From NCBI GenBank assembly GCA_029817715.1, contig JARUPY010000525.1, positions 115,486 to 179,485 on the forward strand: 64,000 nucleotides of DNA, given 5' to 3'. The stretch comes from Melastoma dodecandrum (lineage: Eukaryota > Streptophyta > Magnoliopsida > Myrtales > Melastomataceae). Positions 47,471 to 58,719 of this stretch are shown piece by piece. The translations under genes and the position numbers were made by a program. How positions within the stretch are numbered: position 1 is the stretch's first letter; each line of letters starts with the position of its first letter. The notes beneath the pieces are model-generated. The model saw only the letters and a list, made by a program, of their open reading frames with translations. It made no database searches and was not told the DNA's origin.

Positions 47471-48075
47471 AGATCACGGTCGGATAGAGAGTCGTCGCTG
47501 AGTGCAGCAGAATACCTACGTTTGGCCTTGGCAACGCGAGGATGCCTGGTTCGTGGTTCCATGAGGATGTAGTAAGGAAAGTAAGTTAGGGTTTGTAGAA
47601 GAGTGACTTTGAGGTGAGGTTGAAGAAAATGGGTTTTGAGGTGAGTGGGAATCCTTGGTGCAGGAAGTTTGTTTTTTAAACAAAAGAAAAATGAATGGGG
47701 GAGAGAGAAAAAGTTTGGAAAGAATATTTCAAAGATTAAAATGAAAAGATTTTTAATGATTGTTTCTAAAAAAATAAAAATGAAAAGAAAATATTTTGTA
47801 AATCAATTTTTCACACAAAATCAAATCACATGAAATAAGGATAAATAAGATCCATTTAGAAAGGATAACAAATCCCAAGTTCCATTCTTAATTTTGAGAA
47901 TTTCTCAAAATTCAATGGCTTTGTGAAAATATCACAGAATTGCTTCTGTGCTCACATATTTCACAGAAATAGAACCATTCTGAACATGATCTCAAATGTA
48001 ATGATGTCTTAGCTCTATAAGTTTAGACCTTGAATGCTGAACAACATTCTTGATCAAATTTATGGTACTTGTATT

Positions 48076-50105
48076 TGTTGGATCGTTTATGTACACTAAG
48101 AGGGGGGTGAATTAGTGTTTATCACTTTTTCGCCCTTTCTCGGTGTAAGCGGAAGCGTACTGTATCACAGCAGAGCGTTTCTCAGAATGAGAAATACCTT
48201 ACTGTAACTGTTACGATTTTGTCGAGTAGGTTTTCGTACGAGTGTTGCGCGATCGTAATGGACACAGTGATTTATAGTGGTTCGGCCTTAATTGACCTAC
48301 GTCCACTTTCCACCAACAAGGTGATTCCACTATATAAAATAATGGGTGCAAAAAGCCCTTGCACTAGGCGTATGTTCCTCTCACAAAGTGAGATTTAGAA
48401 TCCCGTACAATAGATGATCACTCCTGGCAACGGTCAGCTCCTCACACAGTGGACGTCTTCTCGTTTCCAGCAGAATGATGCTTATCCTCAGCAGTTGGTA
48501 GCTCAATGGATTCCACACAGCTCGTTGTCGCTTAATATAAACCTGACTTATCAAAGAACACAGACAACGTTATGTTAGAGTATAAATCCTCACAGATAAT
48601 TCCTTACGGTGAAGAATGTATTCTCAGAGAGCAGCTCGTTTCTGCTTCACAGCGAAGGATTGCTTCAGCACTTTATCGTTCAGCAGAGGATTTCCACACA
48701 GATCTTGTCTCTCCTTAAGATAAGCCTGCACTTGCTTAAGAGACAACCACAAAGTTGAACCACAAAGATCACGAAGATAGGAACCACAAAGATCACAAAG
48801 AAAACCACAAAGCCACTTAGAAGGTATCCGTCCTACACTCAGTTCGGACGTGCACGGTTACCACAGCCGTGACTCACTGCACTGCACACCCAGTGCCTAG
48901 GGTGGAATTTTCCGATCCGTTGGCTTCCACGCAACCTGCTTTACTAACCCTCTGTATCAGGTGTTCAAGACTTCTGCACAGCACCCCTGTGCTCGGGAGG
49001 AACTCTTTCCACTCCGGCGGCGTTCCCAACTCCTGCTCTACCCTGCAGGCACGAGACTTCTGGCGCGCACCCGCAAGTGCGTGTCTAACTGCTCAAACTC
49101 CGTAGGCTCGAGACTTTCCTGCGAAAAGACACGACAAGAACGGCTTCTTGCCGATGGGTCAGCAACCGTTTACTGAATTCAGAGCAGGTATTCACTTAGC
49201 TTCCCTCAGACGATTCGCCGGCTGCTCGTTGAACGCACCGAGGACACCTAGTCCCTCTCAGACGATTCAAGGGATCTGACCTCAGCCCCTTGACACTCTC
49301 ACACGCAGCTTGCAAGAGAAAGAACCAGGAGACACTTAGCACCTTCCGCTCTCCGTCGACGCACAAAGCTCACTTAGACCACTTAGACCACACAGATCAC
49401 ACAGACCACACAGACACACAAAGGCAGAGAGAAAGTGTCGTCCTTGGTCTAATTATAAAGAAGAAGAAGGATGGAAATCGTTTAGGCAATCAACAAGATT
49501 TATTGCCAAAACTGGCAGCGAGGACACATCAACGGTCTGCTCAACGTTCGCTGTCCCATAGAAGGAAAGATCCAACGGTAACTTCCTCCATTCGTATCAA
49601 TTAGATAATTTATTTCCAATCTATATTATCTTATCTGATCGATTGTGATAATCAACAATATTTGTCTTGATATTTTCTCCCATTACATCGAGACGTTGCT
49701 GCAGGGAATCAGAGATATATTTTGTTTCCAAAAAATAACAATTGGAAAGATAATCTCAATATATTTTGTTACCTAATATTTTATAATAAGATCATTATGC
49801 TTACGTTAAACGAACCTAGACACTCAGAATAATTATCTGAGATAGATTAAAATAAATCTTGGAATAAATCATGATTATTAAAATATGTTTCCATATTTTC
49901 AACTTCTATGCGTAATATCACAGTAACAGTGTACTGGAACGCAATAATATATAACTGCTACTAGCTGTGGTTCAGCAACGTATTGCTCAAGGTCATCACT
50001 AAGAATGAACACATAACTTGTGAAACATTATTACTGACCACAAGTAACATGTCGCTTACCACCAGTAACATGTCGCTTAAGTTCATCATCAAAACCAGGT
50101 CAACA
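48076..50105 (-). mobile_element. 2.03-kb solo LTR with perfect GTATT target duplication
   Basis: Interrupts the RNase H reading of the minus-strand element after DNT; the pol frame resumes on the other side. Bounds TGTTGGATCG ... CCAGGTCAACA; GTATT at 48071-48075 and 50106-50110. In minus orientation its end (...GATCCAACA) matches the end of the + LTR at 55909-58239, and long stretches are shared (for example the GTATCCGTCCTACACTCAGT block at 48826-48845, reverse-complemented near 57300-57335). No internal element sequence remains, as expected after LTR-LTR recombination. Confidence 0.92.
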
Positions 50106-52761
50106 GTATTATCACACCATATTGAAATATTGTCAAACTTGAAGCCATAGTCTTCAAGTTGTTGACGCATCCACAGAAGCTGTGCACAGCAACTCATTGC
50201 TGCAACATATTCTACTTTTACCGTTGATAGTGCAACAGAAGCTTGCTTCTTTGAGTGCCAATATATTAGCATATCTCCAAGTAATTGGCAAGTTCCATAA
50301 GTACTCTTCCGATCGATTTTGCAGCCAACAAAGTCTTCGTCAGAGTACCCTACAATATCAAATAATTATCTCTTGGAATACCAAAGCCATAGATTTGTAG
50401 CCCTAGAAAGATATCGAAATATCCTCTTAACACGTGTTAGCTGGGAGTCCTTTGGTGCTGATTGATATCTAGCACAAAGGCAGACGTTGAAACAAAATGT
50501 CAAGTTTCTGGAGGCAGTAAGGTTACAATAAGCACCCTATCAATGCTCCTGTAGAGGCTAGGATCTGCATCCCTTTCCTGTTTCGTCTTTCTCAACAATA
50601 GCGTTTGTGTTCATGAGTTCTATCAAAGTATCTTATGATGTTTAGCAAATCTATAAGCCAAGAAAGAGTGTTAATAATTCTCCTATCACGCTCATCTCAA
50701 ATTCACCTTCATGATTTCTGTGAACTCATTACGCAAGGTATTGTTTCATGGATCCAAAGATGACGTCATCTTACGTAGAATCTAAACTATTAGAAGCTCG
50801 GTTCCGTGCTCCTTTAAGAAAAGAGTTGTATCCACATTTCCCTTTCTATAGCCTCCTTTAATAAGAGATTGACTTAATTTTCATACCAAGCTCTGGGAGC
50901 TTATTTCAAACAATATAAAGCTTTATCAAGCTTATATACATGATCATGCTTTCTAGGACCTCAAATCCTAGAGTCTTAGTACGTAGCTCAGACTCTGTGT
51001 TCTTGTAAGACCAAACAGGTCCATGTGTAGAAGCTTTAGTGGTTTTGTGGTGGAAATATAACATTTGCTCTTAAATGAGACTCTGGTTTTGTTTTCCCAA
51101 AGAACATGCTTCACAGAAGCTGTTCTCTCCAAGAAAGAGCTTCGATAAACCTCGTACCAGCTCCTTTTTGGCAATCTTAGACAATAATTGGAAATTGATA
51201 AGTCACAATTTTCTATGCCAAAAGATTTGTTTCATCATTGTAGAAAACAAGGCATTTCTCAGAAGACAGAAGATTATCTTGAGAAATGATGTAGATGTTT
51301 TTTTCTTCGTTTAGCAATTTGAAATAGACTTTGCCGTATGTGGATCCAGAACATCCTTCTACGGTAAAGGTTATTTTATAACCCTTATCACAGAATTGGC
51401 TCACACTTAATAGACTATGTTTTAATCCTACAATAAGCATAAATTGTCTATCTGCATTGTTTGTGAACTGCAGCTAATTCCAATGCCTTTGATGTAGCCT
51501 TTGCTATCATCGCCAAATGTCACAGAACCACCATTCTGTAACTTCAAGCTTGAAAACTTAGAAGGATCCCTAGTCATGTGGCTTGAGCACCCACTGTCCA
51601 AATACCACTCATCCTTCTCGGCTTTAGTTTTCAAGCGTACCAACGATTAAGAATAAGTTAAGTTTCAATAGGAACCCACTTTAAGCCGATTTCACAAGAT
51701 TGTGGACTTGTTCCAGGAAAGAATCGCATTAGATAGGCTTATAGACTTCTTGATCTGACATTGTCCGATTATATGTCCAAGCATGCCACAATACTGACAG
51801 GATTTAACTTTTTCTATCAGTCCGACATAGTTTTTTAATCCTTGTTTTGTTGTGCTTCTGTTCAGAAGTACAACATTTCATAGACTCAAGTTTCTGTGAC
51901 ATCACAGTATCTATTTCGGTGCAATATTGGGACTGCTCACGGAACATGCTTTCAGTGACACATAACATACATTATCTGAACATTCAGTTTTGTTTCTGTG
52001 ACATTTATGAGGCTGACTATCAGGTAGAAAACCTATGTTAGACTCATTAAGTGGAGAAACAACTTTGTCAAATGACCGTTTTTCTTCCTCATAGGAAAGA
52101 AGAGAACCCATAAGCTGATCCAGCCTAACAGTTGTTAAATATTTGGCTTCCTCATTACGGTGTTCTTAGCTTCCCAATTCATGTGCAAAGACTTGAGGAC
52201 CCTTCTCACCAATTCAGCGTTATTGTAAATTCTTCCCAAGAAGGGCTAAGCCGTTGATGATAGTGTTGAGTTTATCATATATTTCTGATATAGACTCATC
52301 AGGTTTCATTTTGAAGCCTCATAATGCTGAATCAACAGATTGATCCTAGTTTCTTTGACTTGATCTGTCCCTTCATGGGTCAAAACAAGTCGATCCCAAA
52401 TCTCTTTTTGTTGTGGTACAAGCAGACATTCGGTTGTACTCCATAGGAGATCGAGCACAATGAAGAAAGCTGATAGTCATAGCATTCAACTTAATGATTT
52501 ATGCTTCCTCATTAGAAAGTGACATTGTGCTGCCATACTCTACTTTCAGTGCTTGTCCTCTGTGTAGCAGATGACCATTTCTGATGATCCCTAAACACTT
52601 CGGTTCACCGGATGCTATCTAGAACCTCCACTGCATGTGCCAGCTAGAGAAGTTTTGTCCATCAAATAATGGTGGACATTTACTGTTGAGTCCAATAGCG
52701 TGCATGTATCCCATTTGCATCATATCATATCTCTCAACAAGCGGTTAATCTTTTATTCTTG

Positions 52762-52778
52762 AGCCTGCTCTGATACTA
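52762..52778 (-). other. Primer-binding site of the minus-strand element
   Basis: On minus, the LTR end ...ATACCAACA is followed by ATTAGTATCAGAGCAGGC, matching the TGGTATCAGAGC initiator-Met primer site with changes at the first bases. Confidence 0.75.
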
Positions 52779-52780
52779 AT

Positions 52781-54016
52781 TGTTGGTATATGAATGCACT
52801 AAGAGTGGGGGGTTGAATTAGTGCCTTAAGTGTTTTGACACATTTTCGATTACATCTAAATACAGAAGCGTGGTTCTGATTACAGAAAACTGGATCAGCT
52901 AGATAAATTCCCAATTTTGAGATAAATTATCTTATGTGTAACTGACAAAAAGATTTATAGTGGTGCGACAAACAATGCCTACGTCCACTCTCCCAGCGCT
53001 AACCCAAATAGGGCGTATTCACTATGTGTTGATCAAGGGACTTTATAGGTGCACACATCTATCAGAAATGTGACCAACAACTTGCACGAACTCACGTGTC
53101 TAACTCAACACACACGCAACCTAACGTGACTAACCCCGGCTCCTCACTGAGCCCGTGGCTTGACGGCTACCACCTGCCCTCATGGCTTAACGGTTATCAC
53201 CTGTCCTTGCACACACAACCCGTGTGACTAACAACCTGCACAAATAAAACAGCTACAACACAGGCAGTCTGCAGTTACAAAAGATGCTCTCCTCTCAGAG
53301 ATGAATGGCTCGGTGAACGAACAATGGACGCTATCAGCTTTTGCAACGATGTTGGAATAATGTCTTCACTCTTGCATTTAAGCTTGTCCGTAGAAAGGAG
53401 TTTCCCAATCAATCACCAACGGCTAGTTAATCCACTTGCCATTTTCTCCATGATTCAGATCATTTGGGAAGAACTTCCAAGAACGCAAAACATTATCCTT
53501 AGTAATATCAGATAATAATAAAATCAGATTAGGTCCGCCCAAATAAGAGGATTAGATGTATTCTGCTCAGAATCTATTTGTTTTCTGTGAAAGCAGAATC
53601 AAACATATTTTCCTTACATTATGAAATTTGGCAATCCGGGATTGAAATTTGTTTCCATAATAATGAAAAACATTCCAATTGTCAAAATATTTTCACCAAA
53701 TTAGGGAGACTTGATTAGGTCGTAGGCCCAATTTCCATAAATCATAGGATCATTTAAGTTTAGGAAATATATCTGACGATATCTTTTCAAAACAACTCGA
53801 ATGGAAAGAATCTTATGTACAAAGTAAGCTTAATTCCATGGGTGGAACCTAGATATGATTCCAAAGTTAATTCAATAAGAATTAACCTAAAGATTTAAGA
53901 GATGAATTATCACCGACGTGTCTCGTATATTCAAACAATCTCTAAATAAGGAAATCTGTCCATTCACCAGAAGTGTCATTCTATAAACTGTAGTAAGTAA
54001 CAATACTCCAGCAAAT
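52781..54016 (-). repeat. Truncated 5' LTR of the minus-strand SIRE-like element
   Basis: Begins (left, = LTR 3' end) TGTTGGTATATG next to the primer-binding site and follows the 43287-44865 LTR, to about CCAGCAAATTATG (54016, equivalent to about 44530). The remaining ~340 bp of LTR is missing, so its outer end was lost. Confidence 0.75.
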
Positions 54017-55908
54017 TATGTATGGACGTCGACACAACCAAACTCATTCTTTCTTTATCTTTAGGTGGAGAATTGTTTATTTCTCTCATTTTTATCATAA
54101 GATAAATAATCATTGTACAACAATTCCCATTTGAAATTTTGCTTTTAATTTTTATTTATGATATGAATTTCCATTTTAATTTTTTTTAATAAACTTATTT
54201 CAACAAATTAATCAACTTAAGAATATAGAAGGAACCCCGGGCTCCATTCATTTTTAGCTTGCCCCTACAACACCTTCACTGTTAAGTTCTCATGAAAGAA
54301 AAGATATTTTTTTGAACAAAAAAACCTCTACAACAGAATGTAGTGGGGGGTGGGAGTTTGGCCGATCCGTCCTTTTCCCTTTCCTCTCCCCTGCCTTTTT
54401 GTCTGTTCCTCCACGGGGGCAGAGGACTCGGTTCCATTCGCATCTCCGAACGCTTCCTGATCAGCCAGCAGCCTTTTCATCTCCTCCTGGTTAATTTTCA
54501 CGCGCTACAAACTTAAAATTCCGGTTTGCTAAATGGAGGGGGATTCTCATCAGCGAGCGGCTCTAGTGTGTGTGTGAGGTGATAAGACACCAGTCAATAC
54601 AAGCCTTGCCAGTTTCTCTTCTACCTCAGTCAAGGTAAGCCGCAATGCATCTTCGGAAACACCCCTCTGTCCCAGCCCTCTTTTGGACATCACACCACAA
54701 CTGCAGCCGGCCATTTTCAACGACAGCCCAACTGATTACATCGGCTTCCAGCAACAACATCCCACCTCCATTTTATCTGATCAGTCGAATTTCAGCAACA
54801 ATCTAGCTTGAAATCTGGCCCTGCGATGTTCTTTCATGAATAGTCCAACTGCATAATCCATCCTAGGAATGGTTCTGTTTTCCGCTATTTCGTCCTCACT
54901 GATAAAAATGCTATGCTGAATCCCGTCTGCAAATCCTATCTTAGTTTATCAACTACTATGAATGACCTCACATCCTAGATAGATGATGATGTTTTACATA
55001 CCCTTAAGATTTTTAACAGAGTAGGCAGGTTTGGATGAATATAAAGACAAACCGAAGAAATCTTTAAGAGTAGACCGGAGAGAAAGAACACTAGAAATGC
55101 TTACAATAGAAGCTGTACACTTTTTTTCAACTATAGTCGAAATAGAAAATAGGAAAATTATACATTCTTTTCCGTTTCTATATGTATAATTTTTTGCGAT
55201 TCATCCTTGTTGTTTGTGTTTTGTTACTGTTTTATTTCTTCGTTTACTCTAATGAATATGGTGTCGGGAATAATCCAACATTTTCCCCCAAAATAAGGTC
55301 TGACCAAGTGTTTACATTATGGTTGGGAGCCTTCGCCTTATTGTTAGCTTTTAGATGAAGGGAACCACAATAGTGGCTATTAGATATGAACGCTTATGAT
55401 CCGATCTGAATTGCTGTCCTAACGTTGACTTAATCAATGCCTGACCTGACCCTCACGTAACTGCTGGTTTTTGTGTGCTGATTTTCTTTCGAATTCCTGG
55501 TCTGAATGCTAACGAATGTTGTTATCTCTTCCTTTGTTTGCTATACGTGTCGGCATTATGTGTTCATCCTTTGGGCCAAGTTACAACTTAAATTTGCTTC
55601 TCTGTCCATTTTTATCTAACTTCAATGGTGGTTGTAGCTCAACTTTTTATTGCCTGCAATTCATAGCTTGGTAAGTGGTCCTTGAGTTTGCCTGATTTGG
55701 GCGATGATTCGCTAAAGACAACCACAACACGAAGCTGCTATACATTTTAAATTAATTGGATTGGATTTGTGTGGTCTGATGGGATGTATGTCTTTTCATA
55801 GCTATTTTCTATAATTTTCCATCGATAAGTTCTTCGTTTCCATGTGGCCACGGCTTTGTTACAAGTCTCCTGAATTTTGTTTGTAGTTTCGTACCTACAT
55901 TCCATCCT
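54017..55908 (+). other. Non-repetitive stretch, possible 5' end of a host gene
   Basis: 54330-54490 is GC-richer than its surroundings (CT-rich, like a plant 5' leader). It is followed by sequence to about 54633 ending CAGTCAAG|GTAAGC, an excellent splice donor, and another donor-like GCTTG|GTAAGTGG at about 55667-55680. No coding exon was recognised. It could be the 5' portion of a transcription unit cut by the element starting at 55909; evidence is weak. Confidence 0.25.
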
Positions 55909-58239
55909 TGTTAGTCCTTGGTTTTTGACTGATTGACTTTGAGAAAGATACATTGCTGTAACACTTCGCTTATTCTATAGTGATGAGCTTGAGAACTGTG
56001 CTTGCTTGGACCACAGCATAGTAACATTACAGATTGCTGCGTTACAGTAAAGCTTTACTGTGATATTGCGCATAAATATTAAAAATATTGGAAACATATT
56101 CATTAATATCCCATGATTTTATTTTCGGACTAAATTCAGAATTTTTTTATCTGAGTGTTCCACGTTCATTTAGTCTGGCTCATTGATCTCATTATAATAT
56201 TTAGGCATCTAATAGATCAATACTACGAGATTTAAGTCTCTCTTTCGCAATGAGTTTAATTTTGGAAACAAAATATTTCTACGACTCTCTCATGAGATAT
56301 CCTGCATCAATGTTATCCTGCATCAATGTAACCAGACAGAGTCGCACACACACATTCAGTACACACTCTCCATTACACCCTCAGTAACCTGAGCAATGTG
56401 TCGTTGGGGACACTTAAGAAAGACCTTGCTCTGCAGTTAACAGCAAAACTATTCTTAGCGCGGGGATATTGCGCTGGAGTGGGGTTAGGAAGATATGATA
56501 ATTATTATTCCCAGATTTTGGCTTATGAGTGCAGTCTAACTCTATTACTGAGTGTGTTTGTTTAATAATGATTAAATATGGACTTGTGATTATTTGATAA
56601 ACAATTTGAATCTGATAAGACTCACTCAAACGTGTCAACCCGCTAATATTCATCAAAGAGTGTATCTCTATACTCCCTATTAACTCTTGGTCATTTATGA
56701 GATGTCCGTGACACTAATACACATATGCTCGCACACTGCGTGCGAGTGTGTTATCAAGGGGCTGAGTTCAGATTCCTTGATCAAAAGTCCGTGAGAGGGA
56801 CTAAGTTGTCCTCTACATACACACACATGACACAACCACACGATCAACCGCCAACTCGACACCCTACTTAATCCTAATATGTGCGTTCAACGAGCAGCCG
56901 GCGAATCGTACTTGAAGGGAAGCTTAAAGTGAATACCTGTGCTGATTGCAGTAACCGGTTGCTGACCCCATCGGCAAGAAGCCGTTCTTGTCGTGTCTTT
57001 TTCGCAAGGGAAGTCTCGAGCCTAAACGGAGTTTTGAGCAGTTAGACACACACTTGCGGGTGCGCAGCCTGCCAGAAGTCCCTCGTGCCTGCAAAAGGGT
57101 AGAAGCATCGAGTTGGGAACACCGCCGGAGTGGGAAAGAGTTCCCTCCCCGAGCACTAAGGGTAGCGTGTGCAGAAGTCTTGAACGCCTGATACAGAGGG
57201 TTAGTAAAGCAGGTTGCGTGGAAGCCAACGATCGGAAAATTCCACCCTAGGCACTCGGTGTGCCAGTGGCAGTGAGTCACGGCTGTGGTAACCGTGCACG
57301 TCCGAACTGAGTGTAGGACGGATACCTTCTCTAAGTGGTCTTTGTGGTTCCACTTATGTGGTCTTTGTGGTTGTTCTCTTCGTGATCCTTTGTGGTGATT
57401 CTATTTGATCAACTTTTGTGGTTGCCTCTCTTGCGCTTATATTAGACAGGAATCAAACCCGGAGAAAGGGACGAAATCTTTGTGGAAATCCTCTTCTGAG
57501 CAAACAAGTGCCCGAAAGCAATCACTTCGCAGTGAAGCAGAAACGGGCTGTCTCTCTGATAAGTCCATTCTTCAACTGTAAGGAATTATCTGTGAGGATT
57601 TTATTCCCCCCCCCCCCCCCCCCCACCCCCCCCCCCTATATTATATTTCTTTTATATACTAAACACAACGTTGTCATCTCTGCTTTGATAGACAGGTTGA
57701 ATATTTAAGCGACAAACAACTAGGACTGCGTGAGAATCCTTTTGAGGGCAAATTCCCCCAACTGCTGAACTTAGTTGTGAGCATCAACTGCTGGACACGA
57801 GCAGACGTTCTCCACTGTGAGAGAAGCTGACCCGTTGCCAGTGAGTGATCAATCTGATTGTAACGGGATTCTAAATCTCACCTTTGTGAGAAAAACTTAC
57901 GCCTAGTGCAAAAGGCTACTTTGCCGTCACCCATTATTTTCAAATAGTGGGAATCACCAGCTAACGGTGGTAAAGTGCGATGGAGTAGGTTCGATTAAAG
58001 GCACGAACCAACCTATAAGACTAGCTGTGTCCCCTTACGATCGCTACGTAAAACACAAGTACGAGAATCTCAACGATATAAGTCGTAAACGGTTACAGCA
58101 AGGCAGTTCATCATTTCTGAGAAACGTTTTCTGCTGTGATACAGTAACGCTTCCGCTGACACTGAGAAAGGGCGAAAAAGTTATTAAATACTTAATTCAT
58201 TCACCAACCCTCTTAGTTGTTCCTGAAACGATTCCAACA
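55909..58239 (+). repeat. 5' LTR of the plus-strand SIRE-like element (~2.33 kb)
   Basis: Right end is firm: ...GATTCCAACA at 58239, followed by the primer-binding site. Left end TGTTAGTCCTTGG (55909) is set by comparison with the solo LTR start TGTTGACCTGG and is less certain. Shares ordered blocks with the inverted solo LTR at 48076-50105. Contains a long C tract (57606-57636) that may be unstable or mis-assembled. Confidence 0.8.
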
Positions 58240-58242
58240 ATT

Positions 58243-58257
58243 TTGTATCAGAGCGGG
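58243..58257 (+). other. Primer-binding site of the plus-strand element
   Basis: TTGTATCAGAGCGGG, four bases after the LTR end; one change from TGGTATCAGAGC, the initiator-Met type. Confidence 0.8.
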
Positions 58258-58719
58258 TTTGCAGGAAAGTCTTCTGTGTGATTGCTAGTACAAAAACTCT
58301 GTTGCTTAAACCAAACAGCTTGTTGCTGACAGTCTTTACATTAAGCCACAGTAAGGTCGCTGCTGAGTACTGAACAGAAATGTCAATGCTCTTTGACTGA
58401 TGGTCCTGTCGACCGAACGTCCACCGCTCATTGCAGGACAACACTTCTCTCATACTTGGAAAATGAGAATGGAGTTTGTCCATATGAGCAAAAGAAGCCG
58501 ATTTGCAGGCATATTAATATGGAAGAGAGATCTAATAGTTCCTCCCACCTAAAAATCCGAACGACCATTCGCCATGAAAATGAAAAGGAAGATAACTATT
58601 TCTCTCAATACTACAGCAAGGGCCACTATTTAGTGTGCGCTCATTGCTGGAAACGCTAATTCAATCGCGTCTCCTACTTGTAAGACGGCGAAAGAAAATG
58701 TGGGATAGACTTGCTTTGA

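Larger units (their letters stand above)
47475..52780 (-). pseudogene. Minus-strand SIRE-like copia gag-pol remnant, split by a solo LTR
   Basis: Read right to left. Primer-binding site (about 52762-52778), then decayed gag (about 52750-51830) with a CQYCGMLGHIIGQC zinc knuckle (51758-51799). Protease WYLDSGCSSHMTRD lies at about 51605-51565, pre-integrase VGLKHSLLSVSQFCDKGY at about 51435, and integrase start KPLKLLHMDLFGLTRT near 51040. An internal deletion joins this directly to RT (ALYCLKQAPRAWYE, IYVDDVIFGS, about 50990-50700). RNase H blocks follow (KKQASVALSTVKVEYVAA, 50272-50180), and after the solo LTR, SRSKLIELRHH and DIFTKPLNFEKFSKLRMELG (48065-47880). About 290 bp further, MEPRTRHPRVAKAKRRYSAA (start 47562) looks like the env-like ORF start, cut off at about 47475. 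Confidence 0.85.

Noticed and set aside
43287..54016. The LTRs at 43287 and 52781 as the two LTRs of one element
   Set aside because: Same family and orientation, but gypsy gag-pol continues on both sides of the left one, so they are separate insertions.
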